From contig NZ_JYLL01000001.1 of the NCBI RefSeq assembly GCF_001439695.1, positions 434,001 to 498,000 of the forward strand: DNA of 64,000 nucleotides. Direction: 5' to 3'. This stretch comes from Pseudomonas veronii (GTDB taxonomy: Bacteria; Pseudomonadota; Gammaproteobacteria; Pseudomonadales; Pseudomonadaceae). The first letter of the stretch is position 1, and every line of letters starts with the position of its first letter. Shown here one piece after another: positions 27,781 to 37,726 of the stretch. Position numbers and translations under genes: made by a program. The notes under the pieces were generated by a model. That model searched no databases, had not been told where the DNA came from, and was given only the letters and a program-made list of their open reading frames with translations.

Positions 27781-28143
27781 ATGGGCAAACGTCATCCCAA
27801 TCTCCCCGCCTGGCAATGGCGTCAGTACCCGCAAAACCACCAGCACCCGACCAACCTGGCGTTGCACATGATCGCGGTGCCGCTGTTTATCATCGGGTTT
27901 CTGTTGGTCGTTTCCGGGGTGTTCAGCCTGAGCCTGGCCAGTTTGGCCGTGGGCGTTGTCGGCATCCTCGCCGGCCTTGCCTTGCAGCGGCATGGCCACA
28001 GCCTGGAAGCCCAGGCCGGTGAACCGTTCAGCGACCGCAAAGACGCGGTCCAACGCCTGTTGGTCGAGCAGTTCGTGAGCTTCCCGCGCTTTGTGCTCAG
28101 CGGTGGCTGGTGGCGCGCCTGGCGTCAGCGCCACCGGCACTGA
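27781..28143 (+). CDS. Mpo1-like / DUF962 membrane protein
   Basis: A 120-residue protein from the ATG at 27781 (CAGAGGA upstream). It has two hydrophobic segments (about 27-45 and 48-68). The family histidines are visible in HQHPTNLALHMIAVP and LQRHGHSLEA. The yeast homologue Mpo1 is an iron-dependent dioxygenase acting on 2-hydroxy fatty acids; whether bacterial members do the same is not established. It converges on the thioesterase gene with a 3-bp gap. Confidence 0.78.
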   Translation: MGKRHPNLPAWQWRQYPQNHQHPTNLALHMIAVPLFIIGFLLVVSGVFSLSLASLAVGVVGILAGLALQRHGHSLEAQAGEPFSDRKDAVQRLLVEQFVSFPRFVLSGGWWRAWRQRHRH

Positions 28144-28146
28144 AGG

Positions 28147-28944
28147 TCAGGCGAAGACCACCACGGTCTGGCGGCTGATGGCGATCAACTCGCCGCTCGG
28201 GCTCCACAGCGCCGCAGCGGCATGGCCGTAGCCGTCACGGGCGTGTTCGATGTTGACGTAGTACTGGCACCAGTCAAGTGTGGTGAGGTCTTGCAGCGGC
28301 TGGATAAACTCGATGGTCCAGGTCAGGGTACTGCCCGGCGCTGGCTTGCGCAGGTGCGGTAGCAACGCCGGCGGCCAGGCATCCACCAGGGCGAGGATGT
28401 GCGACTCGGTCAGCGGCTCTTCCTTCACATCGCCGCGCAAGCGCACCCAACCGCCCATGTCGCGGGAGGTATTGCCGGTAAACGGCAGGCCGCCGACACT
28501 CCAGCGCATCGCCAGGTGCCGCATGAATTCCGGGGTGACGCCCTGGATATACGGCAGCTCCTGGCATTCATCCCAATGCTTGAAGGTCGGCGGCGGCTCG
28601 CTCGGCACCACGACTTGCGACTCACGGGACGCGCCGAAACTGGCCTGGACCAGCGTCGCCACTTCACCGTTCTGCACCACCCGGCCAAGCAACTGGCTGA
28701 CCGCCTTGCCTTCGCGCAGCACTTCGACGTGATAACTGGCGGGCACATCCGCGGCGACCGGGCCGACAAAAGTGATTGCCAACGAGCGTAACGGCCGGTC
28801 GGCAGGGACCTGGGCGCGTAGCGCTTCATATTGCAAAGCGGCCACCAGGCCACCAAAGGTCGCGCGACCCTGCGCCCATTCGGCGGGGATGGTGACCTCC
28901 AGCGGGTGGTTACGGGCGGCGTCGAGCAAATCACTGAAGCGCAT
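28147..28944 (-). CDS. Acyl-CoA thioesterase, double hot-dog (TesB-like)
   Basis: A 265-residue protein with two hot-dog repeats. The N-terminal half carries AQGRATFGGLVAALQYEAL and the C-terminal half VDAWPPALLPHL, the DAxPP element of the PF13622 thioesterase family. It probably hydrolyses acyl-CoA in the cytoplasm, with chain length unknown. The ATG at 28944 has no strong RBS but fits the family start. Confidence 0.85.
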   Translation of the reverse strand: MRFSDLLDAARNHPLEVTIPAEWAQGRATFGGLVAALQYEALRAQVPADRPLRSLAITFVGPVAADVPASYHVEVLREGKAVSQLLGRVVQNGEVATLVQASFGASRESQVVVPSEPPPTFKHWDECQELPYIQGVTPEFMRHLAMRWSVGGLPFTGNTSRDMGGWVRLRGDVKEEPLTESHILALVDAWPPALLPHLRKPAPGSTLTWTIEFIQPLQDLTTLDWCQYYVNIEHARDGYGHAAAALWSPSGELIAISRQTVVVFA

Positions 28945-29034
28945 GGCGACCTCACATCAAAAAGACCGGAGCAGCGATCTTAACCAGCGCAACCACCAGG
29001 TACAGCGCCTATTCCGGCCAAAAACCGGACCGGC

Positions 29035-29796
29035 TCAGAAACAATCCGCGCAGAGTTTGTCCAGCACCCGATCCGCCTCGCCTTCGGCCTGGGCCATGGT
29101 GCGACGCCAAATCGTCACACAGGGCTGCAGATCGGCTTGATGCTCGGCCTGGAGCAGCCACTGCCAGCAATCATGCCAATCGCCCAGGGCGCCTTGGGCT
29201 TGCTTGAGGCGCAACACGGCCTTGACCGGCAGCTTGTCCAGCTCGGGGTAGGCTTCGGCGGCGTAGCGCACGCGCTTGATCAACAAGCGCAGACGGTGGC
29301 GATCGTGACTGGGGTCCTGCAGGGCGTCATCGAGGTTGTGCCATTGCTTGGTCAGGCGTTTCTCGATACGCGTGCGCAGGCCCCTGAGCAGTTTCTGGTG
29401 TTGCGAGGCACGGATAAACCGCGGGAATGCATCGAGGATCTGCAGCAGGTGCGCCAGCTCCGGGCCCTGGGCGACGTGGCGATAGGCCTCGGGTTGCAGG
29501 CGCAGACGACGGTCGGCGGCGGCATGGTGACCGTGCTGGTGCAGATGCGCGGCCAGCACTTCACGATCGCGCAACGGGGTGGTCAATTGGCCGACGGTGC
29601 TGGCGGCCAGTTCGAGTTGTTCGACCCCCGGCAAGCCGCGCAAGGGTCGCAACAGGCTACGCAGGCGCCGCACGGTGGTGCGCAAATCATGCAGGGCTTC
29701 ATCGTCGGTGACGGCGGCGAGCCGAGCCTGGCAGCTCAGTAACCCTACTTCCAGGCCGATGACCTGAGCGACTAACTGATCTACCAAGGCTGACAT
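29035..29796 (-). CDS. CHAD domain protein
   Basis: A 253-residue all-helical protein from the ATG at 29796 (GGGGGAAAGC upstream). CHAD proteins bind polyphosphate through conserved histidines and basic residues, visible in LHDLRTTVRRLRSLLRPLRG and RHRLRLLIKRVRYAAEAYPEL. No CYTH triphosphatase domain is fused and none is adjacent. A role with polyphosphate granules is inferred from the family only. Confidence 0.87.
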   Translation of the reverse strand: MSALVDQLVAQVIGLEVGLLSCQARLAAVTDDEALHDLRTTVRRLRSLLRPLRGLPGVEQLELAASTVGQLTTPLRDREVLAAHLHQHGHHAAADRRLRLQPEAYRHVAQGPELAHLLQILDAFPRFIRASQHQKLLRGLRTRIEKRLTKQWHNLDDALQDPSHDRHRLRLLIKRVRYAAEAYPELDKLPVKAVLRLKQAQGALGDWHDCWQWLLQAEHQADLQPCVTIWRRTMAQAEGEADRVLDKLCADCF

Positions 29797-29878
29797 GCTT
29801 TCCCCCACTGACGACGAATAATCCCTGCATCACTCAAACCGCTGACGCAGCCTGGTTGCACTCGACAGCTGCGACGAA

Positions 29879-30157
29879 TCAGCGGCCGGCGCGCGACTCA
29901 CGAATATAGAAACGCGCCTTCTCGGCCTTGTTGGCGCAGCCTTCGAACGCTTCGAATTGCTGCTGGGTCTTGGCGCCGGTCAGCAGGGACAAGGCCTTGG
30001 AGTAACTCACGGTGCCGGCAAAGCCTTCGGCCTTGGCCAGGTCCAGCTCTTTCCACGCGGCGTCCAATTGGCTGCCGCAGCTGTCGCGATAGGCAGTTTT
30101 CCCGGCGCAACCGGCCAGGGCCAACATGATCACAGGCACACACATCCAGGCTTTCAT
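29879..30157 (-). CDS. Small hypothetical lipoprotein
   Basis: A 92-residue protein from the ATG at 30157 (TGAGGTGTC upstream). The signal peptide ends in LALAGC, giving a mature lipoprotein of about 76 residues. It has two further cysteines (DSCGSQLD, EGCANKAEK) that could form a disulfide. It is helical and otherwise unrecognised. It lies 83 bp upstream of the CHAD gene on the same strand. Confidence 0.75.
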   Translation of the reverse strand: MKAWMCVPVIMLALAGCAGKTAYRDSCGSQLDAAWKELDLAKAEGFAGTVSYSKALSLLTGAKTQQQFEAFEGCANKAEKARFYIRESRAGR

Positions 30158-30374
30158 CGATGACACCTCAAAATAAAGAAAAACGGTCGTACCGTGTAGA
30201 CGTTGCCTACAAAGAAAAGTGCCTTGTCCGCCACCCGAAATCAAAAGCGCCTATTGCCAGAGCATACCCGAGCCTAGCCGCTATTCTGGAAAAATATTGC
30301 GCGGTGGCGCGAAGATTGAAGCCGCCCCCGTATTGGGTGCATTGTGGGCGCCTGCTTAACGAAGGACATCGACC

Positions 30375-31412
30375 ATGAAGAAGCGTGTTGCCTTGGTGCT
30401 GGGCTCCGGTGGGGCCAGGGGCTATGCCCATATCGGTGTGATCGAGGAAATCGAACGGCGCGGCTACGACATCGCCTGTATCGCCGGCTGCTCCATGGGC
30501 GCGGTGGTGGGCGGAATCTATGCTGCCGGCAAACTCGACGAGTATCGCAACTGGATCGAAAGCCTGGATTACCTCGACGTACTGCGCCTGGTCGATGTGA
30601 GCTTCCGCCTGGGAGCGATTCGCGGCGAGAAGGTCTTCGGGCAGATCCGCAAGATCGTCGGCGAGATCAATATCGAAGAGCTGCGCATCCCCTACACCGC
30701 CGTGGCCACCGACCTCACCAACCAGCAGGAAATCTGGTTCCAGGAAGGCTGCCTGCACCAGGCCATGCGCGCATCGGCGGCGATTCCGAGCCTGTTCACC
30801 CCGGTGATGCAGGGCAACCGCATGCTGGTGGACGGCGGCCTGCTCAACCCGCTGCCGATCGTGCCGGTGGTGTCGAGCCATTGCGACTTGATCATTGCGG
30901 TCAACCTCAACGCGACCAACCAGAAACACTACCACTTGCCGGTGATCCAGCGGCCGCCGGCATTCAAGAGCCGCTTCAACAGCCTGGCGAAGTCGCTGGG
31001 TTCGCACTTGCCGTTTCGCCGCAAGCAGGCCGAGCAGTTGATGAAGCTCGAACAGGAAGCCTTGCAGGCCCAAGCGGCCGAGATCAACCCGTGGCTGGAG
31101 TCGGCCGAACCGGAATCCCAGCAGCCCGCCGCCGCCCCGGAAAAAGCCGGGGCGCCGAAGTCGGCGACCGGTTCGTTCATCATCGATAACGTCGGCCCGG
31201 CATCATTGCTGGACCTGATCAACCAGAGCTTCGAGGTGATGCAGACATCGCTGGCGCAATACAAGATCGCCGGCTACCCGCCGGATGTGCTGATCAACGT
31301 GCCGAAGCGGGTGTGCCGGTTTTTCGAGTTCTACAAGGCGCCGGAACTGATCGCCCTGGGGCGCGAGATCGCCAGTGATACGTTGGATCGGTATGAGAGT
31401 GAGCAGCACTGA
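30375..31412 (+). CDS. rssA: Patatin-like phospholipase, RssA type
   Basis: A 345-residue patatin-domain protein. The oxyanion glycine loop is GSGGARGYAH (10-19), the nucleophile is Ser40 in GCSMG, and the catalytic aspartate is Asp153 in VDGG. It has a C-terminal extension with a proline/alanine linker at about 240-265. It matches the RssA/YchK group of cytoplasmic proteins, whose natural lipid substrate is unclear. A REP pair follows the gene. Confidence 0.87.
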   Translation: MKKRVALVLGSGGARGYAHIGVIEEIERRGYDIACIAGCSMGAVVGGIYAAGKLDEYRNWIESLDYLDVLRLVDVSFRLGAIRGEKVFGQIRKIVGEINIEELRIPYTAVATDLTNQQEIWFQEGCLHQAMRASAAIPSLFTPVMQGNRMLVDGGLLNPLPIVPVVSSHCDLIIAVNLNATNQKHYHLPVIQRPPAFKSRFNSLAKSLGSHLPFRRKQAEQLMKLEQEALQAQAAEINPWLESAEPESQQPAAAPEKAGAPKSATGSFIIDNVGPASLLDLINQSFEVMQTSLAQYKIAGYPPDVLINVPKRVCRFFEFYKAPELIALGREIASDTLDRYESEQH

Positions 31413-31430
31413 GATTGGCGGTGTGGCTGG

Positions 31431-31533
31431 GGGCCCTATCGGGGGCAAGCCCCCTCCCACATTTTGAAATGTGTTCACAAATCAAACTGTGGGAGGGGCG
31501 GTGCGACGATTCGACTTGCCCCCGATAGGGCCC
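31431..31533. repeat. REP pair (inverted) between rssA and kdpE
   Basis: GGGCCCTATCGGGGGCAAG at 31431-31449 has its exact inverse complement at 31515-31533, with inner CCCTCCCACA / TGTGGGAGGG copies. Together they form a REP doublet able to fold as one long cruciform between two convergent genes. Confidence 0.85.
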
Positions 31534-31559
31534 TGACAGCCAACGAAAACCCACCAGGC

Positions 31560-32249
31560 CTAAGCCCCCAGCAACCGATACCCCACCCCCGCCTCGGTCA
31601 CGATAAACCGCGGCTGAGTCGGATCATCCGCCAGCTTCTGGCGCAGGTGGCCCACCACGATGCGCAGATAGTGGCTGTCCTCGGTATGGGTCGGCCCCCA
31701 GATGTCCTTGAGCAGTTGTTGCTGGGTAATCACCCGCCCCGGATGTCGCGCCAGTTGCGCCAGCACCGCGTATTCCTTGCGGGTCAGCGCCACTTCGGCG
31801 CCGTCCAGCAATACGCGGCGGAAGGCCAGGTCCACCGTCAGCGGGCCAAAACACAACGCCGCTTCCTGGGCTTCACCCGCTGGGGCCTGGCGCAACAAGG
31901 CGCGCACGCGGGCCAGAAACTCCTGGATGCCAAAGGGTTTGGTGACGTAATCGTTCGCGCCCCCATCCAGCGCCTCGACCTTTTGCACTTCGCCGGCGCG
32001 CACCGACAACACCAGCACCGGCACCGTCGACCACTCACGAAACTCGCGCAGCACCTGCTGGCCGTCCATGTCCGGCAAGCCGAGGTCGAGTACCAGCAAA
32101 TCCGGCTTGCTCAAGGCGGCCTGGGCCAGGCCCTCGTTGCCAGTGCCGGCCTCGATCACTTTGTAGCCCTGGGAGGCCAGGCTGATGCGCAGGAATTTGC
32201 GGATCTGCGGTTCGTCGTCAATGACCAAAATCGTCGCGGTCTGGCTCAT
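31560..32249 (-). CDS. kdpE: KdpE response regulator
   Basis: A 229-residue OmpR-type regulator. The receiver domain (1-120) has acidic pocket Asp11/Asp12, phosphoacceptor Asp55 in LVLDLGLPDMDG and the conserved lysine in VTKPF. The winged-helix DNA-binding domain (about 135-228) contains LTRKEYAVLAQL and HYLRIVVGHLRQKL. It is encoded after kdpD (37-bp gap), which phosphorylates it to activate kdpFABC under potassium limitation. The start ATG at 32249 is chosen over a TTG nine bases upstream. Confidence 0.95.
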   Translation of the reverse strand: MSQTATILVIDDEPQIRKFLRISLASQGYKVIEAGTGNEGLAQAALSKPDLLVLDLGLPDMDGQQVLREFREWSTVPVLVLSVRAGEVQKVEALDGGANDYVTKPFGIQEFLARVRALLRQAPAGEAQEAALCFGPLTVDLAFRRVLLDGAEVALTRKEYAVLAQLARHPGRVITQQQLLKDIWGPTHTEDSHYLRIVVGHLRQKLADDPTQPRFIVTEAGVGYRLLGA

Positions 32250-32286
32250 GGTGTCCAATCAAAATCCATCGAAAAAAGAGAGTAGC

Positions 32287-34938
32287 TCACGCCTCGCGTT
32301 CCAGGCCAGGCTGTGCGGGTAAAGGCAGGAACAGCGTGATGCAGGTACCCCGCCCGCCAATCCCATCGGCGACGCTGATATGCCCGCCATGGGCACCGAC
32401 CATGCCCTGGCAGATCGCCAGGCCCAGACCGGTGCCCTGCCCGCCGCGATCGCCACGGGCAGCGGTGTAGAACATATCGAAAATCTTCGCGCGCTCGTCT
32501 TCGGGAATCCCGGGGCCCTCGTCCGCCACGGCGAAGAATAGCTGGTTATCCGACACCCCGGCGCTGACGTGCAAATGGCCCTGGGCCGGCGAGAATCGAG
32601 CGGCGTTTTCCAGCACGTTGACCAGCGCCTGCTCGATCAACGCGGCATGCACATACAGCAATGGCAGTTCAGACGGCACATCGATCCTCACCTGCAACGG
32701 CGCCAGCACCGCGCGCAAACGGCCGAGGGCGCTGCCGACGATATCACCGGGCGAGACCCAATCGCGCGCCAGCTTCAACGCGCCGTGGCCCAGGCGGGTC
32801 ATGTCCAACAGGTTCTGGATATAGCGGTCGAGGCGCTCAGCTTCATCGCGGGTGCCTTCGAGCAACTCGCGGCGATCCTCCAGCGGGATGGCTTCGCCGA
32901 GTGCCAGCAGGCTGTCGATACTGCCGCGCATGGACGTCAACGGCGTGCGCAAATCGTGGGACACCGAGGCGAGCAAGGCACTGCGCAGTTGCTCGGTCTC
33001 GCCGTGCAGGCGCGCGGACTCCAGCTCCTGCGCCAATTGCGCGCGGGCCAACGCCTGGGCCAGCGGCTGGCTCAAGGCGATCAGCAAGCGACGGCGCTGG
33101 CCGCTCAGTTCCATACCGGGTTTTGCACTGACACCGAGCAACCCCAGCGGGCCCTCTTCGCTCGACAGCGGCCACCACCACCAGCCCCCGAACGGCAACG
33201 TGCCGGTGCCCTTGCCCGCCGGCTGATCATGCTGCCAGGCCCAGTCGGCGGCGGCGCGTTCGGCTTCGGTGAAGGTCAGCGGCCCGCCGGTCTCGACTTT
33301 CCAGCCGCCCTGGCCGTCGCGGTTGACCAGGCACAGATCCAGGTCGCTCCAGCCTTCCAGGTGATGCGCCGCCGCGCTGATCACCGCCTGGCGGTCGGTG
33401 GCGGCGGTGAGTTTGCGCGACAGGTCGAGCAGCTCGCTGGTTTCTTCCTGGGTATCGCGCAACGCCTGCAACTGCCGGCGCTGGCGCGCCGCGAGGTTGC
33501 CGGTCAGCGCCGCCATCAGCAGGAAGAACAACAGAGTCAGCACGTCTTCTTCACGCTGGATGGCGAAGGAGAATTTTGGCGGAATAAACAGGAAGTCATA
33601 CGTCAGGAACGACAGCGCCGCGCACATCAGGGACGGCCCCAGGCTGCTGCGCACCGCCACCAGCAATACCGCCGCGAGAAACACCAGCGAGATATTCGGC
33701 AACGGCAACACACTGGCGACCGCCCAGGCCAGGGCCGCCGCGATCACCGTCGCGACCACCGCCAGCGCATAGTCGAACCACACCAGCCCGCGCACATCCG
33801 GCAGACGCGGCGGTGCAGGTACGTCGTCGCTGTCGAGGATATTGATTTCCAGACCGCGCGCATTGCGCATCAGGCGCTCGGCCACGCCACCGCCGAACAG
33901 CCGACGTCGCCAGTTCATCCGCGACTGCCCGACCAGCACCAGGCTGGCGCGGCGCTCGGCGGCATGCTGGATCAACGTCTTGGTCACCTCACCCGCACGC
34001 AGCAGCACCACGTCACCGCCGAGGCGTTCGGCCAGTTGCTGGGCATTTTGCAGACGCAGGCGTGCTTGCTCATCGCGTGCGCGGCCGTTATCGATATGCA
34101 CGAGGGTCCAGGGCAGATGGCGACGCTGCGCCACGCGGCTGGCATGGCGCACCAGGCGTTCGGCTTGTGCATCGCCGTCGACGCCGACCAGCAAGCGCCC
34201 ACGCACGGCCGGCGCGGCCTGGCCGAGTTGGCGGTAGCCCTGGGCCAGGTCGTCGTCGACGTGAGCCGCGGCGGTTTGCATCGCCAGCTCGCGCAGGGCC
34301 ATCAGGTTGGTCTGGGTGAAAAACGCGTCGATGGCCGCACGAGCCTGTTCCGGCACATACACCTTGCCGTCGCGCAGGCGCTCCAGCAACTCGCGGGACG
34401 GCAGGTCGATCAGCAGCAGTTCATCGGCCTCCTGCAAGACCCAATCGGGCAGGGTTTCGCGCACCTGCACGCCGGTAATGCCACGCACCTGATCGTTGAG
34501 GCTTTCCAGGTGCTGGACGTTGACCGTGGTGAACACGTTGATGCCGGCGGCGAGCAGTTCCTGAATATCCTGCCAGCGCTTTTCATGGCGGCTGCCGGGC
34601 GCGTTGCTGTGGGCCAGTTCGTCCACCAGCACCAGTTGCGGCTTGGCGGCGAGCAGGCCGTCCAGGTCCATTTCCTCGAGCATCACGCCCCGGTATTCAC
34701 TGCGCAGCAACGGTTGCTGCGGCAGGCCGCTGAGCAACGCTTCGGTCTCGGCGCGGCCATGGGTTTCGACCACGCCAGCGAGCAACCTGACGCCCTGGCG
34801 CAACTGCGTGTGGGCGGCCTGGAGCATGGCGTAGGTCTTGCCCACACCCGGCGCGGCGCCAAGGAAGACTTTGAGCCGGCCACGGCCGTCCCGGGGCAGA
34901 TCGGCTAACAGGGCATCGGCGCGGCCGGAGTCGCTCAT
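32287..34938 (-). CDS. kdpD: KdpD sensor histidine kinase
   Basis: An 883-residue sensor. The N-terminal KdpD domain has the Walker motif GAAPGVGKTYAML (about 26-38). A USP-like domain (about 250-370) follows, then four closely spaced membrane helices at about 395-490, a GAF-like region, and the kinase core. The H-box is SVSHDLRTPLTSM, with N-box ENAARFSP and G-boxes DEGPGIPE and GTGLGLAIC. It senses potassium and turgor. It is separated from kdpC by 106 bp carrying a REP pair. Confidence 0.96.
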   Translation of the reverse strand: MSDSGRADALLADLPRDGRGRLKVFLGAAPGVGKTYAMLQAAHTQLRQGVRLLAGVVETHGRAETEALLSGLPQQPLLRSEYRGVMLEEMDLDGLLAAKPQLVLVDELAHSNAPGSRHEKRWQDIQELLAAGINVFTTVNVQHLESLNDQVRGITGVQVRETLPDWVLQEADELLLIDLPSRELLERLRDGKVYVPEQARAAIDAFFTQTNLMALRELAMQTAAAHVDDDLAQGYRQLGQAAPAVRGRLLVGVDGDAQAERLVRHASRVAQRRHLPWTLVHIDNGRARDEQARLRLQNAQQLAERLGGDVVLLRAGEVTKTLIQHAAERRASLVLVGQSRMNWRRRLFGGGVAERLMRNARGLEINILDSDDVPAPPRLPDVRGLVWFDYALAVVATVIAAALAWAVASVLPLPNISLVFLAAVLLVAVRSSLGPSLMCAALSFLTYDFLFIPPKFSFAIQREEDVLTLLFFLLMAALTGNLAARQRRQLQALRDTQEETSELLDLSRKLTAATDRQAVISAAAHHLEGWSDLDLCLVNRDGQGGWKVETGGPLTFTEAERAAADWAWQHDQPAGKGTGTLPFGGWWWWPLSSEEGPLGLLGVSAKPGMELSGQRRRLLIALSQPLAQALARAQLAQELESARLHGETEQLRSALLASVSHDLRTPLTSMRGSIDSLLALGEAIPLEDRRELLEGTRDEAERLDRYIQNLLDMTRLGHGALKLARDWVSPGDIVGSALGRLRAVLAPLQVRIDVPSELPLLYVHAALIEQALVNVLENAARFSPAQGHLHVSAGVSDNQLFFAVADEGPGIPEDERAKIFDMFYTAARGDRGGQGTGLGLAICQGMVGAHGGHISVADGIGGRGTCITLFLPLPAQPGLEREA

Positions 34939-34980
34939 GCGCGGGGGTTCCTTCAGGGGTTTATAGGGTGTCTTTCAGGG

Positions 34981-35034
34981 CGCTATCGCGGGCAAGCCCG
35001 CTCTCACATTTGGAACGCATTGCCCGCGATAGCG
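34981..35034. repeat. REP pair between kdpC and kdpD
   Basis: CGCTATCGCGGGCAA at 34981-34995 is the exact inverse complement of 35020-35034. It sits inside the kdp operon, where a hairpin could reduce readthrough into kdpDE or stabilise the kdpFABC message. Confidence 0.8.
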
Positions 35035-35044
35035 GCGCTCCTGT

Positions 35045-35590
35045 TTACAATTTTTCCAGGGCCATGTTCAGCGCCAGCACATTCACCACCGGCGGGCCCA
35101 CCAGTGGGCTTTCGATGTGTTCATCCAGCAAGCGTTGCAGGGTGGCCACCGGCATGTTCCGCGCGGCGGCTACCCGCGCCAGTTGATAGGCAATCGCCTG
35201 CGGAGGCAAGTGTGGATCAAGACCGCTGCCGGAGGTAGTCAGCGAGGCTAACGGCACCGGCCCTTGCGCGGGCACGAACTGTTTATTCGCGTCATCGAAC
35301 ACGCGCGTGGCCAGTGCCGGGTTGCTTGGCCCCAGGTTGCTCGCGCTGCTGGACACGGTCGCGAACGCGCCCGCCGAAGGACGCGGGTGGAACCAGCTGT
35401 CGCCGGTAAAGTCCTGTGCGATCAGGCTGGAGCCGCGCACCTTGCCGCTGGCGTCGCGCACCAGGCTGCCGTTGGCCTGGTCCGGGAAGGCAACCTGGGC
35501 GACGCCGGTCACCACCAACGGGTAGGCGACGCCGGTGATCAGGGTCATGAGGACCAGCAGACTCAGGGCCGGGCGGATGATATTGGACAT
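35045..35590 (-). CDS. kdpC: KdpC, potassium-transporting ATPase subunit C
   Basis: A 181-residue subunit from the ATG at 35590. One N-terminal transmembrane helix lies at about 8-30 ([21 protein letters not shown]), followed by a periplasmic domain with [17 protein letters not shown] and the QRLLDEH...[15 protein letters not shown]-terminus typical of KdpC. It supports K+ binding and assembly of the KdpFABC complex. It lies 67 bp after kdpB. Confidence 0.95.
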   Translation of the reverse strand: MSNIIRPALSLLVLMTLITGVAYPLVVTGVAQVAFPDQANGSLVRDASGKVRGSSLIAQDFTGDSWFHPRPSAGAFATVSSSASNLGPSNPALATRVFDDANKQFVPAQGPVPLASLTTSGSGLDPHLPPQAIAYQLARVAAARNMPVATLQRLLDEHIESPLVGPPVVNVLALNMALEKL

Positions 35591-35657
35591 TTCAAATTCC
35601 TCGATTCGGTCAGTGCAACCTGTGGCCACCGCTTTGCCGGTGCCCACAGGCATCGGG

Positions 35658-37715
35658 TCAAACCAGGTGCAGCGCGGTCAGCAACATGTCGATCGCCTTG
35701 ATGCCCACGAACGGCACCACAATCCCGCCCAGGCCGTAGATCAACAGGTTGCGCCGCAGCAACGCCGCCGCGCTCGCCGCCTGCACCCGCACACCGCGCA
35801 GCGCCAGGGGAATCAGCACGACGATGATCAGCGCGTTGAACACGATGGCCGAGAGGATCGCGCTCTGCGGGCTCTGCAGGTGCATCACGTTGAGCACGCC
35901 CAGTTGCGGGTAGATCGAGGCGAACAGCGCCGGCAGGATCGCGAAGTACTTGGCCACGTCGTTAGCGATGGAAAAGGTGGTCAGCGCGCCGCGGGTCACC
36001 AGCAATTCCTTGCCGATCTGCACCACGTCCAGCAGCTTGGTCGGGTCGCTGTCGAGGTCGACCATGTTGGCCGCTTCGCGGGCAGCCTGGGTGCCGTCGT
36101 TCATCGCCATGCCGACGTCCGCCTGGGCCAGCGCCGGGGCGTCGTTGGCGCCGTCGCCGCACATCGCCACCAGTCGGCCGTCGTTCTGTTCGTGGCGGAT
36201 CCGTGCGAGTTTTTTCTCCGGGGTAGCTTCGGCCAACACGTCGTCCACGCCGGCTTCCGCAGCAATCGCGGCCGCTGTCAGCGGGTTGTCGCCGGTGACC
36301 ATCACGGTGCGGATCCCCAGCTTGCGCAGCTCGGCAAACCGTTCGCGGATGCCGGGCTTGACCACGTCCTTCAGATGGATCGCACCGAGCAACTTGCCAT
36401 CGGCGCACACCAGCAACGGCGTGCCGCCGCTCTGGGCGATCTTGTCGACTTCCCGCGACAGAGCCGGTTGCAGGTCGCCGCGAGGCTGACCGATAAACGC
36501 CAGCAGCGAGTCCACGGCGCCTTTGCGGAACACGCGGCCCTGATAGTCGACGCCGGACAAACGGGTTTCGGCGGTGAACGGCACAGCAGTCAGTTCCGCC
36601 AGGGACGGCTCGGCCTGTGGGTGCAGGGCACGCAGGTATTCAACGATGGATTTACCTTCTGCCGTGTCATCCGCCAGGGACGCCAGCAGCGCGCCCTCGG
36701 CCAGTTCCCGGCCGCTCACGCCCGGCGCCGCCACCACTGCCGCGCAGCGACGGTTGCCAAAGGTGATGGTGCCGGTCTTGTCCAGCAACAACACATGCAC
36801 GTCCCCCGCCGCTTCCACGGCGCGACCGGACTTGGCGATCACGTTGAGGCGCACCAGGCGGTCCATACCGGCGATACCGATGGCCGAGAGCAAGCCGCCG
36901 ATGGTGGTCGGAATCAGCGTCACCAGCAGGGCGACCAGGAACACCAGGGGCAAGCTGCCATTGGCGAAGTGGGCGAACGGCTGCAGGGTCACGACCACCA
37001 GCAGGAAGATCAGGGTCAGGCCGATCAGCAGGATATCCAGCGCCACTTCGTTGGGGGTTTTCTGGCGTTTGGCGCCTTCCACCAGCGCGATCATGCGGTC
37101 CAGCGTGGACTCGCCGGGGTTGGCGGTGATGCGGATCAGCAGCCAGTCCGAGACCAGGCGCGTGTTGCCGGTGACGGCCGAGCGATCGCCGCCGGATTCG
37201 CGGATCACCGGTGCGGATTCGCCGGTGATCGCCGCTTCGTTGACCGCGGCGATGCCTTCGATGACCTCGCCGTCGCCGGGGATCATTTCCCCGGCGGCGA
37301 CGCGCACCACATCACCTTTGCGCAGGCTGGTGGCGGGCACGACCTTGAAGCTGCCATCGGCCTCCTTGCGCCGAGCGCTGAGGCCTTCGCTGCCGGCCTT
37401 GAGGCTGTCGGCGCGGGCCTTGCCACGCCCTTCGGCCAAGGCTTCGGCGAAGTTGGCGAACAGCACGGTGAACCACAGCCACACGGCGATTTGCGCGGCG
37501 ACGAAGGTCGGCACGGCGGTGTCGGGCACCAGGCACAGCACGGTGGTGAGGATGGCGGTCAGTTCGACCACCAGCATCACCGGCGAGCGTTGCAGTTGCC
37601 GTGGGTCGAGCTTGACGAACGCCTGGACCAGCGCCGGGCGCCACAGCGCGGAGATCGCGGTTTTGGCGGGTTCGTGGGTTTTGACCGGGCTCGCGTTTTT
37701 TGCAGGCATATTCAT
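35658..37715 (-). CDS. kdpB: KdpB, P-type ATPase catalytic subunit
   Basis: 685 residues from the second of three clustered ATGs (37715), the one best spaced from AAGGAT. The TGES actuator loop (TGESAPV), phosphorylation motif [10 protein letters not shown], nucleotide-binding KGA segment and hinge [10 protein letters not shown] / [13 protein letters not shown] are intact. This type IA P-type ATPase drives high-affinity K+ uptake through KdpA. It is 11 bp downstream of kdpA in the operon. Confidence 0.97.
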   Translation of the reverse strand: MNMPAKNASPVKTHEPAKTAISALWRPALVQAFVKLDPRQLQRSPVMLVVELTAILTTVLCLVPDTAVPTFVAAQIAVWLWFTVLFANFAEALAEGRGKARADSLKAGSEGLSARRKEADGSFKVVPATSLRKGDVVRVAAGEMIPGDGEVIEGIAAVNEAAITGESAPVIRESGGDRSAVTGNTRLVSDWLLIRITANPGESTLDRMIALVEGAKRQKTPNEVALDILLIGLTLIFLLVVVTLQPFAHFANGSLPLVFLVALLVTLIPTTIGGLLSAIGIAGMDRLVRLNVIAKSGRAVEAAGDVHVLLLDKTGTITFGNRRCAAVVAAPGVSGRELAEGALLASLADDTAEGKSIVEYLRALHPQAEPSLAELTAVPFTAETRLSGVDYQGRVFRKGAVDSLLAFIGQPRGDLQPALSREVDKIAQSGGTPLLVCADGKLLGAIHLKDVVKPGIRERFAELRKLGIRTVMVTGDNPLTAAAIAAEAGVDDVLAEATPEKKLARIRHEQNDGRLVAMCGDGANDAPALAQADVGMAMNDGTQAAREAANMVDLDSDPTKLLDVVQIGKELLVTRGALTTFSIANDVAKYFAILPALFASIYPQLGVLNVMHLQSPQSAILSAIVFNALIIVVLIPLALRGVRVQAASAAALLRRNLLIYGLGGIVVPFVGIKAIDMLLTALHLV

Positions 37716-37726
37716 TTTCATATCCT

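Noticed and set aside
31431..31533. CRISPR-like repeat array
   Set aside because: Only one inverted pair without regularly spaced direct repeats; it is a REP doublet.
32569..34908. A 779-residue open frame on the plus strand
   Set aside because: It is antisense to kdpD, an artefact of high-GC codon use. Its protein is rich in His/Gln/Arg without any domain, while kdpD has complete motifs.
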